A stretch of 64,000 bases of DNA from Pseudomonas entomophila (GTDB lineage Bacteria; Pseudomonadota; Gammaproteobacteria; Pseudomonadales; Pseudomonadaceae). The notes under the pieces were generated by a model. The model was not told the origin of the DNA and made no database searches. It saw only the letters and a list, made by a program, of their open reading frames with translations. Every line of letters starts with the position of its first letter. Position 1 is the stretch's first letter. The stretch spans positions 1 through 64,000 of the forward strand of contig NZ_JAAMQJ010000025.1 of NCBI RefSeq assembly GCF_013523125.1, given 5' to 3'. Shown here piece by piece: positions 16,802 to 25,763 of the stretch. The translations under genes and the position numbers were made by a program.

Positions 16802-17917
16802 ATGCAGTGGGAAGCGTGGCTGGACACGACGGTCTGGTTGAATATCGGAATCGTCGCGACCGCAACCGTGGTCATTCATCTGGTGTTGCGCAGCCTGGTA
16901 TCGTTGCTGCGCAGGCGCCTGACCCAGGAAGAAGACGCCGTGGGCGGCCACAAGGGCCGCATCTGGGCGAAGGCCATCGTCACCCGCACCAGCGGTGTGT
17001 TGCTGTTCGTCTTTTCTCTCTTGCTGGCCCTCAAGCTGATCGACCTGCCCAGCACCTGGCGAGCAGGGTTGTCCCATGGCTGGTTCGTGGTCCTCGCCTT
17101 GCAGGTGGCCCTGTGGCTGGATGCCTGCGTGCGCCTGTGGGGGCGAGGCCTGCTGTTCCACAAGGACAAAGGTCATTTCAACCCGGTCATGACCACCATC
17201 GTCTCGGTGCTGGGCCTGATCGTGGTCTGGGCGATCATGCTGCTGTCGATCCTGGCCAACCTGGGGGTGGACATCACCGCGCTGGTGGCCAGCCTCGGCG
17301 TTGGCGGTATCGCCGTGGCCCTGGCGGTGCAGACGGTGCTCAGCGATATTTTCGCTTCCCTGTCGATCGGCTTCGACAAGCCATTCGAGATCGGCGATTT
17401 CGTGGTCTTCGGCGACGTGGCCGGGACCATCGAGCACATTGGCCTTAAGACCACCCGCATCCGCAGCCTCAGCGGCGAACAGGTGGTGTGTTCCAACGCC
17501 GACCTGCTCAAGCAGACCCTGCACAACTACAAACGCATGGACACCCGCCGCATCGTCTTCACCTTCGGCATCAGCTACGACACGCCGTCCGACAAGGTGC
17601 GCGCGGTCTCGCCCATGCTGCGCGGGATCATCGAGCGCCAGCCGGACACGCGTTTCGATCGGGCGCACTTCCTGTCGTTCGACGAGAGCCGCCTGCTGTT
17701 CGAGGTCGTGTACATCGTCCAGAGCCCGGACTACAACCGCTACATGGACCTGCAGCAGGAGATCAACCTGCAACTGCTCGAGGGGCTGCGCGACCTGGAG
17801 GTCCGCTTCGCGCACCCGGTGCGCAACGTGCGGGTCATGAACAACCGGCTGCCGGAGATGCCGGTGACGGTGGAGGCGCAAGGCGTGCCACGGCAGAGCG
17901 CCGGGGCGGCGCACTGA
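16802..17917 (+). CDS. MscS-family mechanosensitive ion channel
   Basis: The 371-residue protein has four to five predicted membrane helices. The pore-lining helix motif is ALVASLGVGGIAVALAVQTV followed by LSDIFASLSIGFDKPFEIGD, the hallmark of MscS TM3b and the beta domain. The C-terminal vestibule domain continues to about residue 355. It probably opens on membrane tension to release solutes during osmotic downshock. GAGGAGG lies about 5 bases before the ATG at 16802. It is convergent with the hydrolase gene across a repeat-filled gap. Confidence 0.9.
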   Translation: MQWEAWLDTTVWLNIGIVATATVVIHLVLRSLVSLLRRRLTQEEDAVGGHKGRIWAKAIVTRTSGVLLFVFSLLLALKLIDLPSTWRAGLSHGWFVVLALQVALWLDACVRLWGRGLLFHKDKGHFNPVMTTIVSVLGLIVVWAIMLLSILANLGVDITALVASLGVGGIAVALAVQTVLSDIFASLSIGFDKPFEIGDFVVFGDVAGTIEHIGLKTTRIRSLSGEQVVCSNADLLKQTLHNYKRMDTRRIVFTFGISYDTPSDKVRAVSPMLRGIIERQPDTRFDRAHFLSFDESRLLFEVVYIVQSPDYNRYMDLQQEINLQLLEGLRDLEVRFAHPVRNVRVMNNRLPEMPVTVEAQGVPRQSAGAAH

Positions 17918-18010
17918 CCGTCGGCCCGCCAGCCGTGCCGGCACCGCGCTGCCATGGGGTCCGCTATCACGGACCTGTGGGAACGGACAGCAATCATTCA
18001 CAGGCTTTTG

Positions 18011-18533
18011 TGGGCCCTGTGGGCCATGCCTTTCAACGTCTTTGGAAAAAGCCTCGAGACAGGGTCATGGTTGCACCCCCAGATTCACCGGCATGATGCA
18101 GGCAAGCGCAGCCCCACAGGATGGTGTCCGAGCGGATACATGCCGGCAGGTTTCATGCGGGCTGGGTGGGAGCTGGCTTGCCAGCGATAGGGCCTGTTCA
18201 GCCCCTGCAAGGTGGATAGGCCGGCGCTCTGTCTGTCGGCGATGCAGCAAGGCTGCCGACGCTATCGCGGGCAAGCCCCACAGGGTGGTGTCCGAGCGGA
18301 TACATGCCGGCAGGTTTCATGCGGGCTGGGTGGGAGCTGGCTTGCCAGCGATAGGGCCTGTTCAGCCCCTGCAAGGTGAGTAGGTCGGCGCTCTGTCTAT
18401 TGGCGATGCAGCGAGGCTGTAGATGCCATCGCGGGCAAGCCCCACAGGAGGGGATGAGTCGCTCTGCCAGATCGGCGATGTGGTCCACCTCGTGTTGGTC
18501 AAAAACGTTGAAAGCCCTGGCCCTGTGGGACCA
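18011..18533. repeat. MITE-like inverted-repeat element, copy C, expanded by tandem duplication
   Basis: The left end reads TGGGCCCTGTGGGCC then GCCTTTCAACGTCTTTGG (18027-18044). The right end reads AACGTTGAAAGCCCTGGCCC (18504-18523) then TGTGGGACCA. Between them the usual internal REP region is replaced by two 164-base tandem units. The sequence after the duplication (TCGCTCTGCCAGATCGG) matches the conserved loop of the other copies. It fills the convergent gap between the MscS and hydrolase genes; no gene is seen at 17918-18686. Confidence 0.8.
18111..18438. repeat. Two-unit tandem repeat, period 164 bases
   Basis: The segment starting GCCCCACAGGATGGTGTCCG at 18111 recurs as GCCCCACAGGGTGGTGTCCG at 18275 and begins a third time at 18439. 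The spacing is 164 bases each time. Each unit contains GGGAGCTGGCTTGCCAGCGA and an inverted CGCGGGCAAGCCCCAC, so each unit is one REP pair. Confidence 0.85.
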
Positions 18534-18686
18534 ATCGCGGCCGGTCCGGCCGCGATGGGCCGCAAAGCGGCCCTAAATCGATCAGCAATAAAGCCCCGGA
18601 TCCTGCCAGCTACCGTCATGTTCTCTGCGCGACAGCGTGAGGCCGAGAGGCTCCATGAGCGGATAGCCTCACCCTCGCTACCGCGA

Positions 18687-19907
18687 TCAGAGACCTGCCT
18701 GTCCTCTGTCCTGAGGCGCCAGGATCGCGTTGACCACCACCTCAGGTGCCTCCACAGGCAACTGATGCCCGCCATGTTCCACCACTTGTAACGTTCCTCG
18801 ACTCACCGACGTGGCGATTTCCCGACCCAGCTCAGGTGGGGTGGCGGTGTCCTGGCCGCCTGCCAGGACCGTGACCGGGCAACGAATTTTCGCCAGGCAG
18901 GCCCGCATGTCCCTGCGCTCCAGGACAGCGGCTTCCAGTGCCTGAGCCACATCGTTCGGCGCACAGTGGCCCAGCGCCTGACGCTGCCGTGCCGTCTCGG
19001 CCGATTGCCAGCGCCCTGGCGCCGGTCGACCGGCGAACGCCTGCACCTCGTCGAACACCGCTTCGCCTGCGCCCGCCAGCAACCGCTCATGGCGCCTGCG
19101 CCAAGTCGGCAGGCGTTCGGCCGGCTCGGCGCGCGCACTGGTGTTGATCACGATCAGGCGCGCCACGCGCTCGGGAAAGGCTGCCGCGAGCTGCAGCGCC
19201 ACCATGCCCCCCTGACTGTGCCCCACGAGCGTCACAGGCGTCGCATCGTTTTCCTGTGCCCACAGGGCGAACAGGCGAGCCATGCCGTCGAGCGTCAGGC
19301 CGGCTCGCCACTGGCTGATGCCATGGCCTGGCATGTCGAACGCCAGGCAGCGATGGCGGGCGCTGCACGCCTCGACCACCGGGTTCCAGACGTGACGGTC
19401 CAGGAACAGCCCATGCAGGAACATCACCGGGCTACCGTTGCCCACGTCGTTCCAACCCAGGCGTACGCCATCCACCCGCAACTGACGCGCAGGCGAGCCG
19501 GTGGCGCGTGCCTGGGCGATCACCAACGAATCCTCGAAGATCTGGTAGCGGCCGATCAGGCCATCGCTGAGCGTGAAGCGAATGGCGAAATCACTGTCGA
19601 CCAGGCTCATGCCTGGCAGCACGCGGTGGCGGAAACGACCGATGGCGACGACGTCCTGTCCATCGACCAGCAGGCAGCGAATGGAAAACGTCTGCGCCTG
19701 GAAACCCTCGGAAAAGCGCGCCAGCCAGGTCGCGATGGCGGCGTGGCCTTGAAGCAGGCCCACGGTGACCACCTCGGGGTCGCCATCGATGTGCCAGATG
19801 GCCTGCGGATGGATGCACTCGAGGGTCGCCTGCACGTCGCCGCGTGCGAACGCATCGAAGTAACGTCCGATCAAGGCCTTGGCGTATTCGGGTGATGGCT
19901 GTGTCAT
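18687..19907 (-). CDS. SnoaL-like domain fused to an alpha/beta-hydrolase
   Basis: The 406-residue protein joins an NTF2/SnoaL-type domain (about residues 1-130) to an alpha/beta-hydrolase. The first domain shows YFDAFARGDVQATLECIHPQ and HIDGDPEVV; the hydrolase runs from MFLHGLFLDRHVWNPV. Catalytic residues are visible: nucleophile Ser in LVGHSQGGMVAL, acid in VLAGGQDTATPPE, and His in VVEHGGHQLPVEAP. The two halves usually occur as separate proteins in catabolic pathways. The gene is divergent from a LysR regulator 87 bases away, which may control it. The substrate is unknown. Confidence 0.82.
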   Translation of the reverse strand: MTQPSPEYAKALIGRYFDAFARGDVQATLECIHPQAIWHIDGDPEVVTVGLLQGHAAIATWLARFSEGFQAQTFSIRCLLVDGQDVVAIGRFRHRVLPGMSLVDSDFAIRFTLSDGLIGRYQIFEDSLVIAQARATGSPARQLRVDGVRLGWNDVGNGSPVMFLHGLFLDRHVWNPVVEACSARHRCLAFDMPGHGISQWRAGLTLDGMARLFALWAQENDATPVTLVGHSQGGMVALQLAAAFPERVARLIVINTSARAEPAERLPTWRRRHERLLAGAGEAVFDEVQAFAGRPAPGRWQSAETARQRQALGHCAPNDVAQALEAAVLERRDMRACLAKIRCPVTVLAGGQDTATPPELGREIATSVSRGTLQVVEHGGHQLPVEAPEVVVNAILAPQDRGQAGL

Positions 19908-19994
19908 GCTGGATCCTCGTTGGGCGGGTGGCCTATCATCCCCCGCGCTTCACTTCGACACCCATGACGAAAGCGGGAAGACGGTTTTCCAACG

Positions 19995-20882
19995 ATGAAC
20001 ACCCCCCTGAACTGGAACGACCTGCGGTACTTCGCTGCCGTCATGCGCCACGGCGGCCTGAGCGGCGCGGCGCGCCATCTGAACGTGGGCATCCAGACCG
20101 TGGGCCGGCGCATTGGCGCGCTGGAAAGTGCCCTGGGTACCACGCTGTTCGTGCGGCACGCCAGCGGCTACCTGCCCACGGACGATGCCCAGCGGCTGAT
20201 GGGTGAGGCGGAAGGGGTGGAAGCGGCCATCGCACGCTTCACCGCCCATGGCGCGTCGGTTGAAGCCGTCGCTGGCAGCGTACGCCTGGCCGCGCCCCAG
20301 ACCTTGCTCGACCACGTACTGATGCCCGCCTTGCAGCCCTTGCTGACTCAGTACCCCGCGCTGCAACTGGAGTGCCTGACCGGCGTAGCGTCCATCGGCA
20401 TCGCGCGAGGAGAGGCCGATCTGGCCCTGCGTCTGGTCAAACCGGAGCACGGCGCGCTGACACGCCAGCGGGTAGGCACCCAGGTGTACGGCCTGTACGC
20501 CGCGCCTGGCACGGACACGGACCTGTCACGCGTGCGGCTGATCGGCTGGAGCGGGGATGTGCAGCTACCGGCCATGGGGTGGCTGGAAGCCTTAACCGGG
20601 CGCCAGCCGGATGTGCGCACCACGCACCTGCACAGTCAGCGTGCAGCGATCAGCGCAGGCCTTGGGGTCGGGATCCTGCCGTGCTTTCTGGCGCAGGGGC
20701 TGCAGCGCCTGCCGACCACCTTGCCCATGTGCGAGACGCTCTGGCTGGTCGGTCATGCCGACAGCGCCATCGCTCGGGTCCGGCGAGTCCGCGAAGAGAT
20801 CGTCAGCATCCTCGCCCAGGCGGCGGGACGGCTCGAAGGGCTGGAAACACCGCCTTCACCTCACACCACCGGCAACGCCTGA
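19995..20882 (+). CDS. LysR-family transcriptional regulator
   Basis: The 295-residue protein has the LysR helix-turn-helix (LRYFAAVMRHGGLSGAARHL then VGIQTVGRRIGALESALG) and a periplasmic-binding-type effector domain. It lies divergent to the SnoaL-hydrolase gene with 87 bases between, the usual position for a LysR regulator of its neighbour. Its last 27 bases overlap the 3' end of the next LysR gene on the opposite strand. The effector is unknown. Confidence 0.88.
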   Translation: MNTPLNWNDLRYFAAVMRHGGLSGAARHLNVGIQTVGRRIGALESALGTTLFVRHASGYLPTDDAQRLMGEAEGVEAAIARFTAHGASVEAVAGSVRLAAPQTLLDHVLMPALQPLLTQYPALQLECLTGVASIGIARGEADLALRLVKPEHGALTRQRVGTQVYGLYAAPGTDTDLSRVRLIGWSGDVQLPAMGWLEALTGRQPDVRTTHLHSQRAAISAGLGVGILPCFLAQGLQRLPTTLPMCETLWLVGHADSAIARVRRVREEIVSILAQAAGRLEGLETPPSPHTTGNA

Positions 20883-21824
20883 AGGGGTGGCCGGCGACGT
20901 GGGTTCCAGGCTGCCGAACGGCACCAGCCGTTCGGCCAGGTAATCCAGCAGGGCCCGCACCTTGGGCAGGTTCTCGCGGCTCTTGAGCCAGACCAGGTTC
21001 ATCGGCAGGCCGTCGGTCGCCAGGGCAGGCAGCACCTCCACCAGCGCACCCGTGTCCAGATGTCGCTGCACCAGCCAGGTAGGCAGTTGTCCGATGCCGT
21101 GGCCGGCGAGCACGGCGGCGACTTCGCCCTCGCCATCGCCCACCGCGATGCGTGTCTGCACCACCCGGCGCTCCTGGTCGCCCGCCTGGCGACCCTTGAA
21201 GAACCATGGGCTAACCTGGCCATCGCCATGGGCGTAGCCCACGCAGTGGTGATGGTCCAGATCGCTGACCGATTGCGGTAGGCCGTGCGCCGCCAGGTAG
21301 GCGGGCGAGGCGCAGAACACCAGGCGTTGCGCGCCGAAATAGCGGTGCCCCAATGCCGCGGACCAGGCATCCGAGCCGCCAATGCGCACGACGATGTCGA
21401 TGCCCTCGTGCGCCGGGTCGACGAAGTGATCGGAAAACGAGACATGCGGTTGCAGGCGCGGATGCTGACGCACGAATTCCAGGATCAGCGGCAACACATG
21501 CAGGCGCCCATAGGACGCCGGCAGGTCGATTCGTATGCGTCCCTGCGGCTCATGGTCATGGGTGACCAGGGCCGTTTCGGCCTCTTCCAGTTCCGCCAGC
21601 ACCGACGCACACGTCCGGTAGAACGCCGCCCCGGCCTCGGTCAGGGTCAGGCGCCGTGTGGTGCGTTGAAACAGGCGCACACCCAGGCGTTCTTCGAGCC
21701 GGGCGATGCTCTTGCCCACGGCTGAGCTGGTGAGGTTCAGGCGATCGGATGCGGCGGTGAAACCGCCCAGGTCGGCCACGGCGACGAACACATCCAGGCC
21801 CTTGAGCCGTTCGGACCCTTGCAT
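20856..21824 (-). CDS. LysR-family transcriptional regulator, likely regulator of the adjacent MFS gene
   Basis: The 322-residue protein shows the LysR DNA-binding motif LDVFVAVADLGGFTAASDRL then LTSSAVGKSIARLEERLGVR and the C-terminal effector domain (GRIRIDLPASYGRLHVLPLI). The ATG at 21824 begins MQGSERLKG, the usual family start; an open frame continues 35 residues upstream without features. It is divergent from the MFS exporter over 110 bases. Its 3' end overlaps the convergent LysR gene by 27 bases. Confidence 0.88.
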   Translation of the reverse strand: MQGSERLKGLDVFVAVADLGGFTAASDRLNLTSSAVGKSIARLEERLGVRLFQRTTRRLTLTEAGAAFYRTCASVLAELEEAETALVTHDHEPQGRIRIDLPASYGRLHVLPLILEFVRQHPRLQPHVSFSDHFVDPAHEGIDIVVRIGGSDAWSAALGHRYFGAQRLVFCASPAYLAAHGLPQSVSDLDHHHCVGYAHGDGQVSPWFFKGRQAGDQERRVVQTRIAVGDGEGEVAAVLAGHGIGQLPTWLVQRHLDTGALVEVLPALATDGLPMNLVWLKSRENLPKVRALLDYLAERLVPFGSLEPTSPATPSGVAGGVR

Positions 21825-21850
21825 CAGTGATACTCCAATTGAGGAATTCA

Positions 21851-21885
21851 TATCCGGATAATCAGGATCTTTTACCCGAGATCCT
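21851..21885. promoter_or_regulatory. Palindromes between the LysR and MFS genes
   Basis: TATCCGGATA (21851-21860) is a perfect 10-base palindrome. AGGATCT (21864-21870) is inverted as AGATCCT (21879-21885). Both lie in the divergent intergenic region, where a LysR operator is expected. Which one binds the regulator is not decidable from sequence. Confidence 0.45.
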
Positions 21886-21934
21886 CCATGGATTCTCCAA
21901 TAGCCTGACGGCAAATCGTTTGGAGTCAAGTGTC

Positions 21935-23125
21935 ATGTCGTCCGTATCCACCTTCGAGGCAGCATCGTCTGCCCCGGCGTCCACCCGTTCAGGCGTGCCG
22001 ATCCTGATCATGGCCGTCGCGGCCTTCATCATTGTCACCACCGAATTCCTGATCCTCGGCCTGCTGCCGGCCCTGGCCCGCGACCTGGGCATCTCGGTGG
22101 CCCTGGCCGGCCAGACCGTCACGCTGTTCGCCTTCACCGTCATGCTCTGTGGGCCCTGGCTCACGGCGCGTCTGGCGCGGGTCGAGCGCAAGCGGCTGTT
22201 CACCTGCATCCTGCTGGTGTTCGCCGCCGCCAATGCCCTGGCAGCGGTGGCCCCGAACGTCTGGGTGCTGGCACTGGCCCGATTCATTCCGGCGCTCGGC
22301 CTGCCGGTGTTCTGGGGCACGGCCAGCGAAACGGCCAGCCAGCTAGCCGGTCCCGGCAACGCAGGCAAGGCCGTGTCGCGGGTGTATCTGGGCATCTCGG
22401 CTGCCCTGGTGTTCGGCGTGCCCCTGGGAACCGTGGCGGCCGATACCGTCGGCTGGCGCGGCAGTTTCTGGCTACTGGCCGGGGTGTGCCTGGCCATTGC
22501 CCTGCTGATGCACCGGGTCATGCCGTCGCTGCCAGGTGCCCCAGCGGCTGCCGAGGGTGAGCGGCAGACGGTGATCCTGCGTGAGCCACGCTTCCTCGCC
22601 CACGTGTTGCTGTCGGTGCTCACCTTCACCGCCATGTTCACCGCCTACACCTACCTGGCCGACACCCTGGAGCAACTGGCCGGGGTGCCGGCAGGGCAGG
22701 TGGGGTGGTGGCTGATGGGCTTCGGGGCGGTCGGCATGGTCGGCAACCAGCTGGGTGGCTACCTGGTTGACCGCAGTCCGCTGGGGGCGATGCTGCTATT
22801 TCTGGTGGTGCTGGCCGTCGGCATGCTGGCCGCCGTACCCGCCGCTCGTCACGGACTCTGGTTGGTCGTCGCGTTGATCGCCTGGGGCGTGGCCTACACG
22901 GCGCTGTTCCCGATTTGCCAGGTGCGCGTCATGCAGGCTGGGGGCAAGGCCCAGGCGTTGGCCGCGACCCTGAACATCTCCGCAGCCAATGCCGGGATCG
23001 GCCTGGGCGCGATCCTCGGGGGCGCCGGCATCACTACCTTCGGGCTGGATCACCTGGGGCTGATCGCCACGGCGATCGCGCTGCTGGCCATCCTGCTGAC
23101 CTTGGGAATGCTCAAGCGCCGTTGA
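21935..23125 (+). CDS. MFS transporter (AraJ/SotB-like sugar or drug exporter)
   Basis: The 396-residue protein has twelve predicted membrane segments. The first reads LIMAVAAFIIVTTEFLILGL, the typical TTEF start of the DHA1 exporters, followed by PALARDLGISVALAGQTVT and the cytoplasmic TARLARVERKRLF loop. It belongs to the group with AraJ, SotB and chloramphenicol exporters. The ATG at 21935 follows TGGAGTCAAG. The adjacent divergent LysR gene is the likely regulator. Substrate is unknown. Confidence 0.88.
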   Translation: MSSVSTFEAASSAPASTRSGVPILIMAVAAFIIVTTEFLILGLLPALARDLGISVALAGQTVTLFAFTVMLCGPWLTARLARVERKRLFTCILLVFAAANALAAVAPNVWVLALARFIPALGLPVFWGTASETASQLAGPGNAGKAVSRVYLGISAALVFGVPLGTVAADTVGWRGSFWLLAGVCLAIALLMHRVMPSLPGAPAAAEGERQTVILREPRFLAHVLLSVLTFTAMFTAYTYLADTLEQLAGVPAGQVGWWLMGFGAVGMVGNQLGGYLVDRSPLGAMLLFLVVLAVGMLAAVPAARHGLWLVVALIAWGVAYTALFPICQVRVMQAGGKAQALAATLNISAANAGIGLGAILGGAGITTFGLDHLGLIATAIALLAILLTLGMLKRR

Positions 23126-23184
23126 CCGCTTTCATAAGGCGCGAGATCTCTTGTTGATTTCAAAAGGAATAATTTCAGTATTTG

Positions 23185-23243
23185 TGGGCCCTGCGGGCCC
23201 AATCGCGGCACGGGGGCCGCTCCCACACGGATCGTGATTGCCT
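23185..23243. repeat. Second-family REP-like unit
   Basis: TGGGCCCTGCGGGCCCAATC then GCGGCACGGGGGCCGCTCCC and ATCGTGATTGCC form the inverse of the unit at 1056-1116. It lies between the convergent MFS and molybdoenzyme genes. Confidence 0.7.
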
Positions 23244-23301
23244 GTACCACTGCGCCGGGTGGGCTCCCAAGACCCTGAAGGACTGGAGGTGGCAGGCAAT
23301 C

Positions 23302-25656
23302 CTAGATCACCTGGTCCTTCTCCGGGACCGCATGGTCCAGATCGCTTCGCTGCGGCTCTGCCGGGTGCAGGGTGATCGGCACGGACTTGGCGGCCGGCAC
23401 CTTGCTGCGCTCGGCATAGTGCCACAGCGGGATCAGCGGGTTGGCCTCCGGGTAGTAGGCGCCAGCGCAGCCTTCGGGGATGTCGTAGGCGATGATCTGC
23501 AGCGGCCCGACTTCACGGCGCACCTGGACATCGACGGCCGTGCGCGCGCGCACCCAGTCTCCGGCGGCGAAGCCCAGGCGCACGATGTCGTTGCGGTTGA
23601 GGAAGATCACGCTGCGAGTACCACTGACACCCCGGAAGCGGTCCTCGTAGCCGTAGACGGTGGTGTTGAACTGGTCGTTGCTGCGCAGCGTCATCAGCTG
23701 CACCACGTCGCGGCGGCTGCCATCGACGGGCATGTCGGGGTTCTCGTCCAGCCCGTTCGGCACCTTGAATTGTGCCTTGCCCGAGGGCGTGGCCCATTCA
23801 CGGCGGGTGGCCGGGAGCGGTCGATGGAAGCCGCCGCGTTCCCACATCCGGGCTTCCATGTCGTGAAAGATCTCGGGGTAGACCTGACCGATGGCCTGGC
23901 GGATCAGCGCATAGTCCTGGCGCCAGGCCTCCCACGGGATCTGCGTGCGTCCCTCGAGCATGGCCTGGGCCAGGCCGGCGACGATGGCCACTTCCGAGCG
24001 CAGGTGCTCGCTGGCCGGCTCGGCCGTGCCCCGCCAGCCGCGGATGCAACCGGTGCTGTCCTCGGTGCTGTAGGCCTGCTCATGGCCGTCCTGGCGGTCG
24101 ATCTCGATGCGACCCAAGCAAGGCAGCAGCCAGGCATCGGCACCCGGCACCAGGTGGGTACGGTTGAGCTTGGTCGCCACCTGCACGTTCAGCTTCAGGC
24201 CGGCCCAGGCCGGTTCCATGCGATCGGTATCGGGAATGGCACGCAGGAAGTTGCCGCCCAGGCCGATGAACGCCTTGACCCGTCCGGCGACGATGCCTTC
24301 GCAGGCATCCACGGTCGCCATGCCCTTGTGCTCGGGCACCTTGAACCCGAACAGCGACTCGATCTTCTCCACCGGCACCTTGGCCGGGTCTTCGGTGATG
24401 CCGACGGTGCGCTGGCCCTGCACGTTGGAATGCCCGCGCACCGGGCAGATACCGGCGCCGCGCTTGCCGATGTTGCCGCGCAGCAACAGCAGGTTCACCA
24501 GCATCTGCACGTTCTCCACGCCATGGCGGTGCTGGGTCATGCCCATGCCGTAGACGATCATCACCCGCTCGCTGCGGGCGTAGACCGTGGCGGCGGCTTC
24601 CAGCGCGCCGCGGCTCAGGCCGCTGCGCTGCTCGAGCGCCTCCCAGCTGTGGCGATCGATGCTCGCCAGGAAGGCGTCGAACCCTTCGGTATGGGTCTCG
24701 ATGAAGGCCCGGTCGATCACGGGGGCATGCCCCTGGGCCATGGCCTGGCGGTCCATCTCCAACAGCGCCTTGGCGATGCCCATGACGGCCGCCGTGTCAC
24801 CGCCGACGGCCACCTGGTGGTACTGGGTGCTGATCACCGTGGACTGAGGCCCGAGCATCTCGCTCGGAGACTGCGGATTGACGAAACGCTCCAGCCCCCG
24901 CTCGCGCAACGGATTGAAGGTGATGATCGGGACATGGCGCTTGCGGGCTTCCTGCAGCGGGTGAAGCATGCGTGGGCTGTTGCTGCCGACGTTCTGGCCG
25001 AAGAAGAACAGGCAGTCGGTGTGCTCGAAGTCCTCCAGTGTGACCGTGCCCACGGGTACACCGATGCTTTCCTGCAGCCCGACCGAGGTGCTTTCATGGC
25101 ACATGTTCGAGCTGTCTGGCAGGTTGTTGGTGCCATAGGCCCGGGCCAGCAGCTGGTACATGAAAGAGGTTTCCAGCGAGGCGCGCCCCGAGGCGTAGAA
25201 CACGGTCTCGTCAGGGTGCAGCGTCTTCAGGGTGGCGCCGATTCGCGCATAGGCCTCCTCCCAGGAGGTGGGCAGATAGCGGTCGCTGGCCGCATCGTAA
25301 TGCATCGGGTGGGTCAGGCGTCCATGCTGCTCGAGCGCATAGTCGGTCCAGCCGCGCAGCTCGGTCAGCGTATGGCGCTCGAAGAAGGAGGGCTCGGTGC
25401 GCAGGGCGGTCAGCTCCCAGGCCGTGGCCTTGGCACCGTTCTCGCAAAATTCCAGCGCATGCGGGTCGCCTGGCTTGGCCCAGGCGCAGCTGACGCAGGC
25501 GAAGCCCTTGGGCTTGTTCTGCTTGAGCAACGCCATGGGGCCCTTGCGCAAGGCCTGTTCGCGCCAGAGGATGTTCATCACCGAATGGGCCGAACCCCAG
25601 CCGCCGGATGCAGAGGTGTAAGGGCGATAGCGGGCAGCGGGGTGGATGAGCCGCAT
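23302..25656 (-). CDS. FdhF/YdeP-family molybdopterin oxidoreductase
   Basis: The 784-residue protein is a formate-dehydrogenase-alpha-like molybdoenzyme of the YdeP type. An N-terminal GFACVSCAWAKPGDPHALEFC stretch (Cys 54, 57 and 71) could ligand an iron-sulphur cluster. Molybdopterin-binding segments follow (SASLETSFMYQ-like region, FFFGQNVGSNSPRMLHPLQE, MVNLLLLRGNIGKRGAGICPVRGHSN) and a C-terminal MoCo-dinucleotide domain (LRSNDQFNTTVYGYEDRFRG). YdeP of E. coli is linked to acid resistance; true formate activity is not proven. No fdhD gene is adjacent in this window. Confidence 0.88.
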   Translation of the reverse strand: MRLIHPAARYRPYTSASGGWGSAHSVMNILWREQALRKGPMALLKQNKPKGFACVSCAWAKPGDPHALEFCENGAKATAWELTALRTEPSFFERHTLTELRGWTDYALEQHGRLTHPMHYDAASDRYLPTSWEEAYARIGATLKTLHPDETVFYASGRASLETSFMYQLLARAYGTNNLPDSSNMCHESTSVGLQESIGVPVGTVTLEDFEHTDCLFFFGQNVGSNSPRMLHPLQEARKRHVPIITFNPLRERGLERFVNPQSPSEMLGPQSTVISTQYHQVAVGGDTAAVMGIAKALLEMDRQAMAQGHAPVIDRAFIETHTEGFDAFLASIDRHSWEALEQRSGLSRGALEAAATVYARSERVMIVYGMGMTQHRHGVENVQMLVNLLLLRGNIGKRGAGICPVRGHSNVQGQRTVGITEDPAKVPVEKIESLFGFKVPEHKGMATVDACEGIVAGRVKAFIGLGGNFLRAIPDTDRMEPAWAGLKLNVQVATKLNRTHLVPGADAWLLPCLGRIEIDRQDGHEQAYSTEDSTGCIRGWRGTAEPASEHLRSEVAIVAGLAQAMLEGRTQIPWEAWRQDYALIRQAIGQVYPEIFHDMEARMWERGGFHRPLPATRREWATPSGKAQFKVPNGLDENPDMPVDGSRRDVVQLMTLRSNDQFNTTVYGYEDRFRGVSGTRSVIFLNRNDIVRLGFAAGDWVRARTAVDVQVRREVGPLQIIAYDIPEGCAGAYYPEANPLIPLWHYAERSKVPAAKSVPITLHPAEPQRSDLDHAVPEKDQVI

Positions 25657-25763
25657 GGCAGGGTGCTCCCTTCAAAGACTGACGTGTCGTGTGCCTAAAG
25701 CGTACGAGTGAGCCGTGGGAAGAAAGGTTCTGCCGGCCTGTCGAGCGGCGGGCGCTCTGCGTG

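Noticed and set aside
23182-25698. Plus-strand open frame of 838 codons
   Set aside because: It mirrors the FdhF/YdeP gene, whose protein is clearly recognisable on the minus strand.
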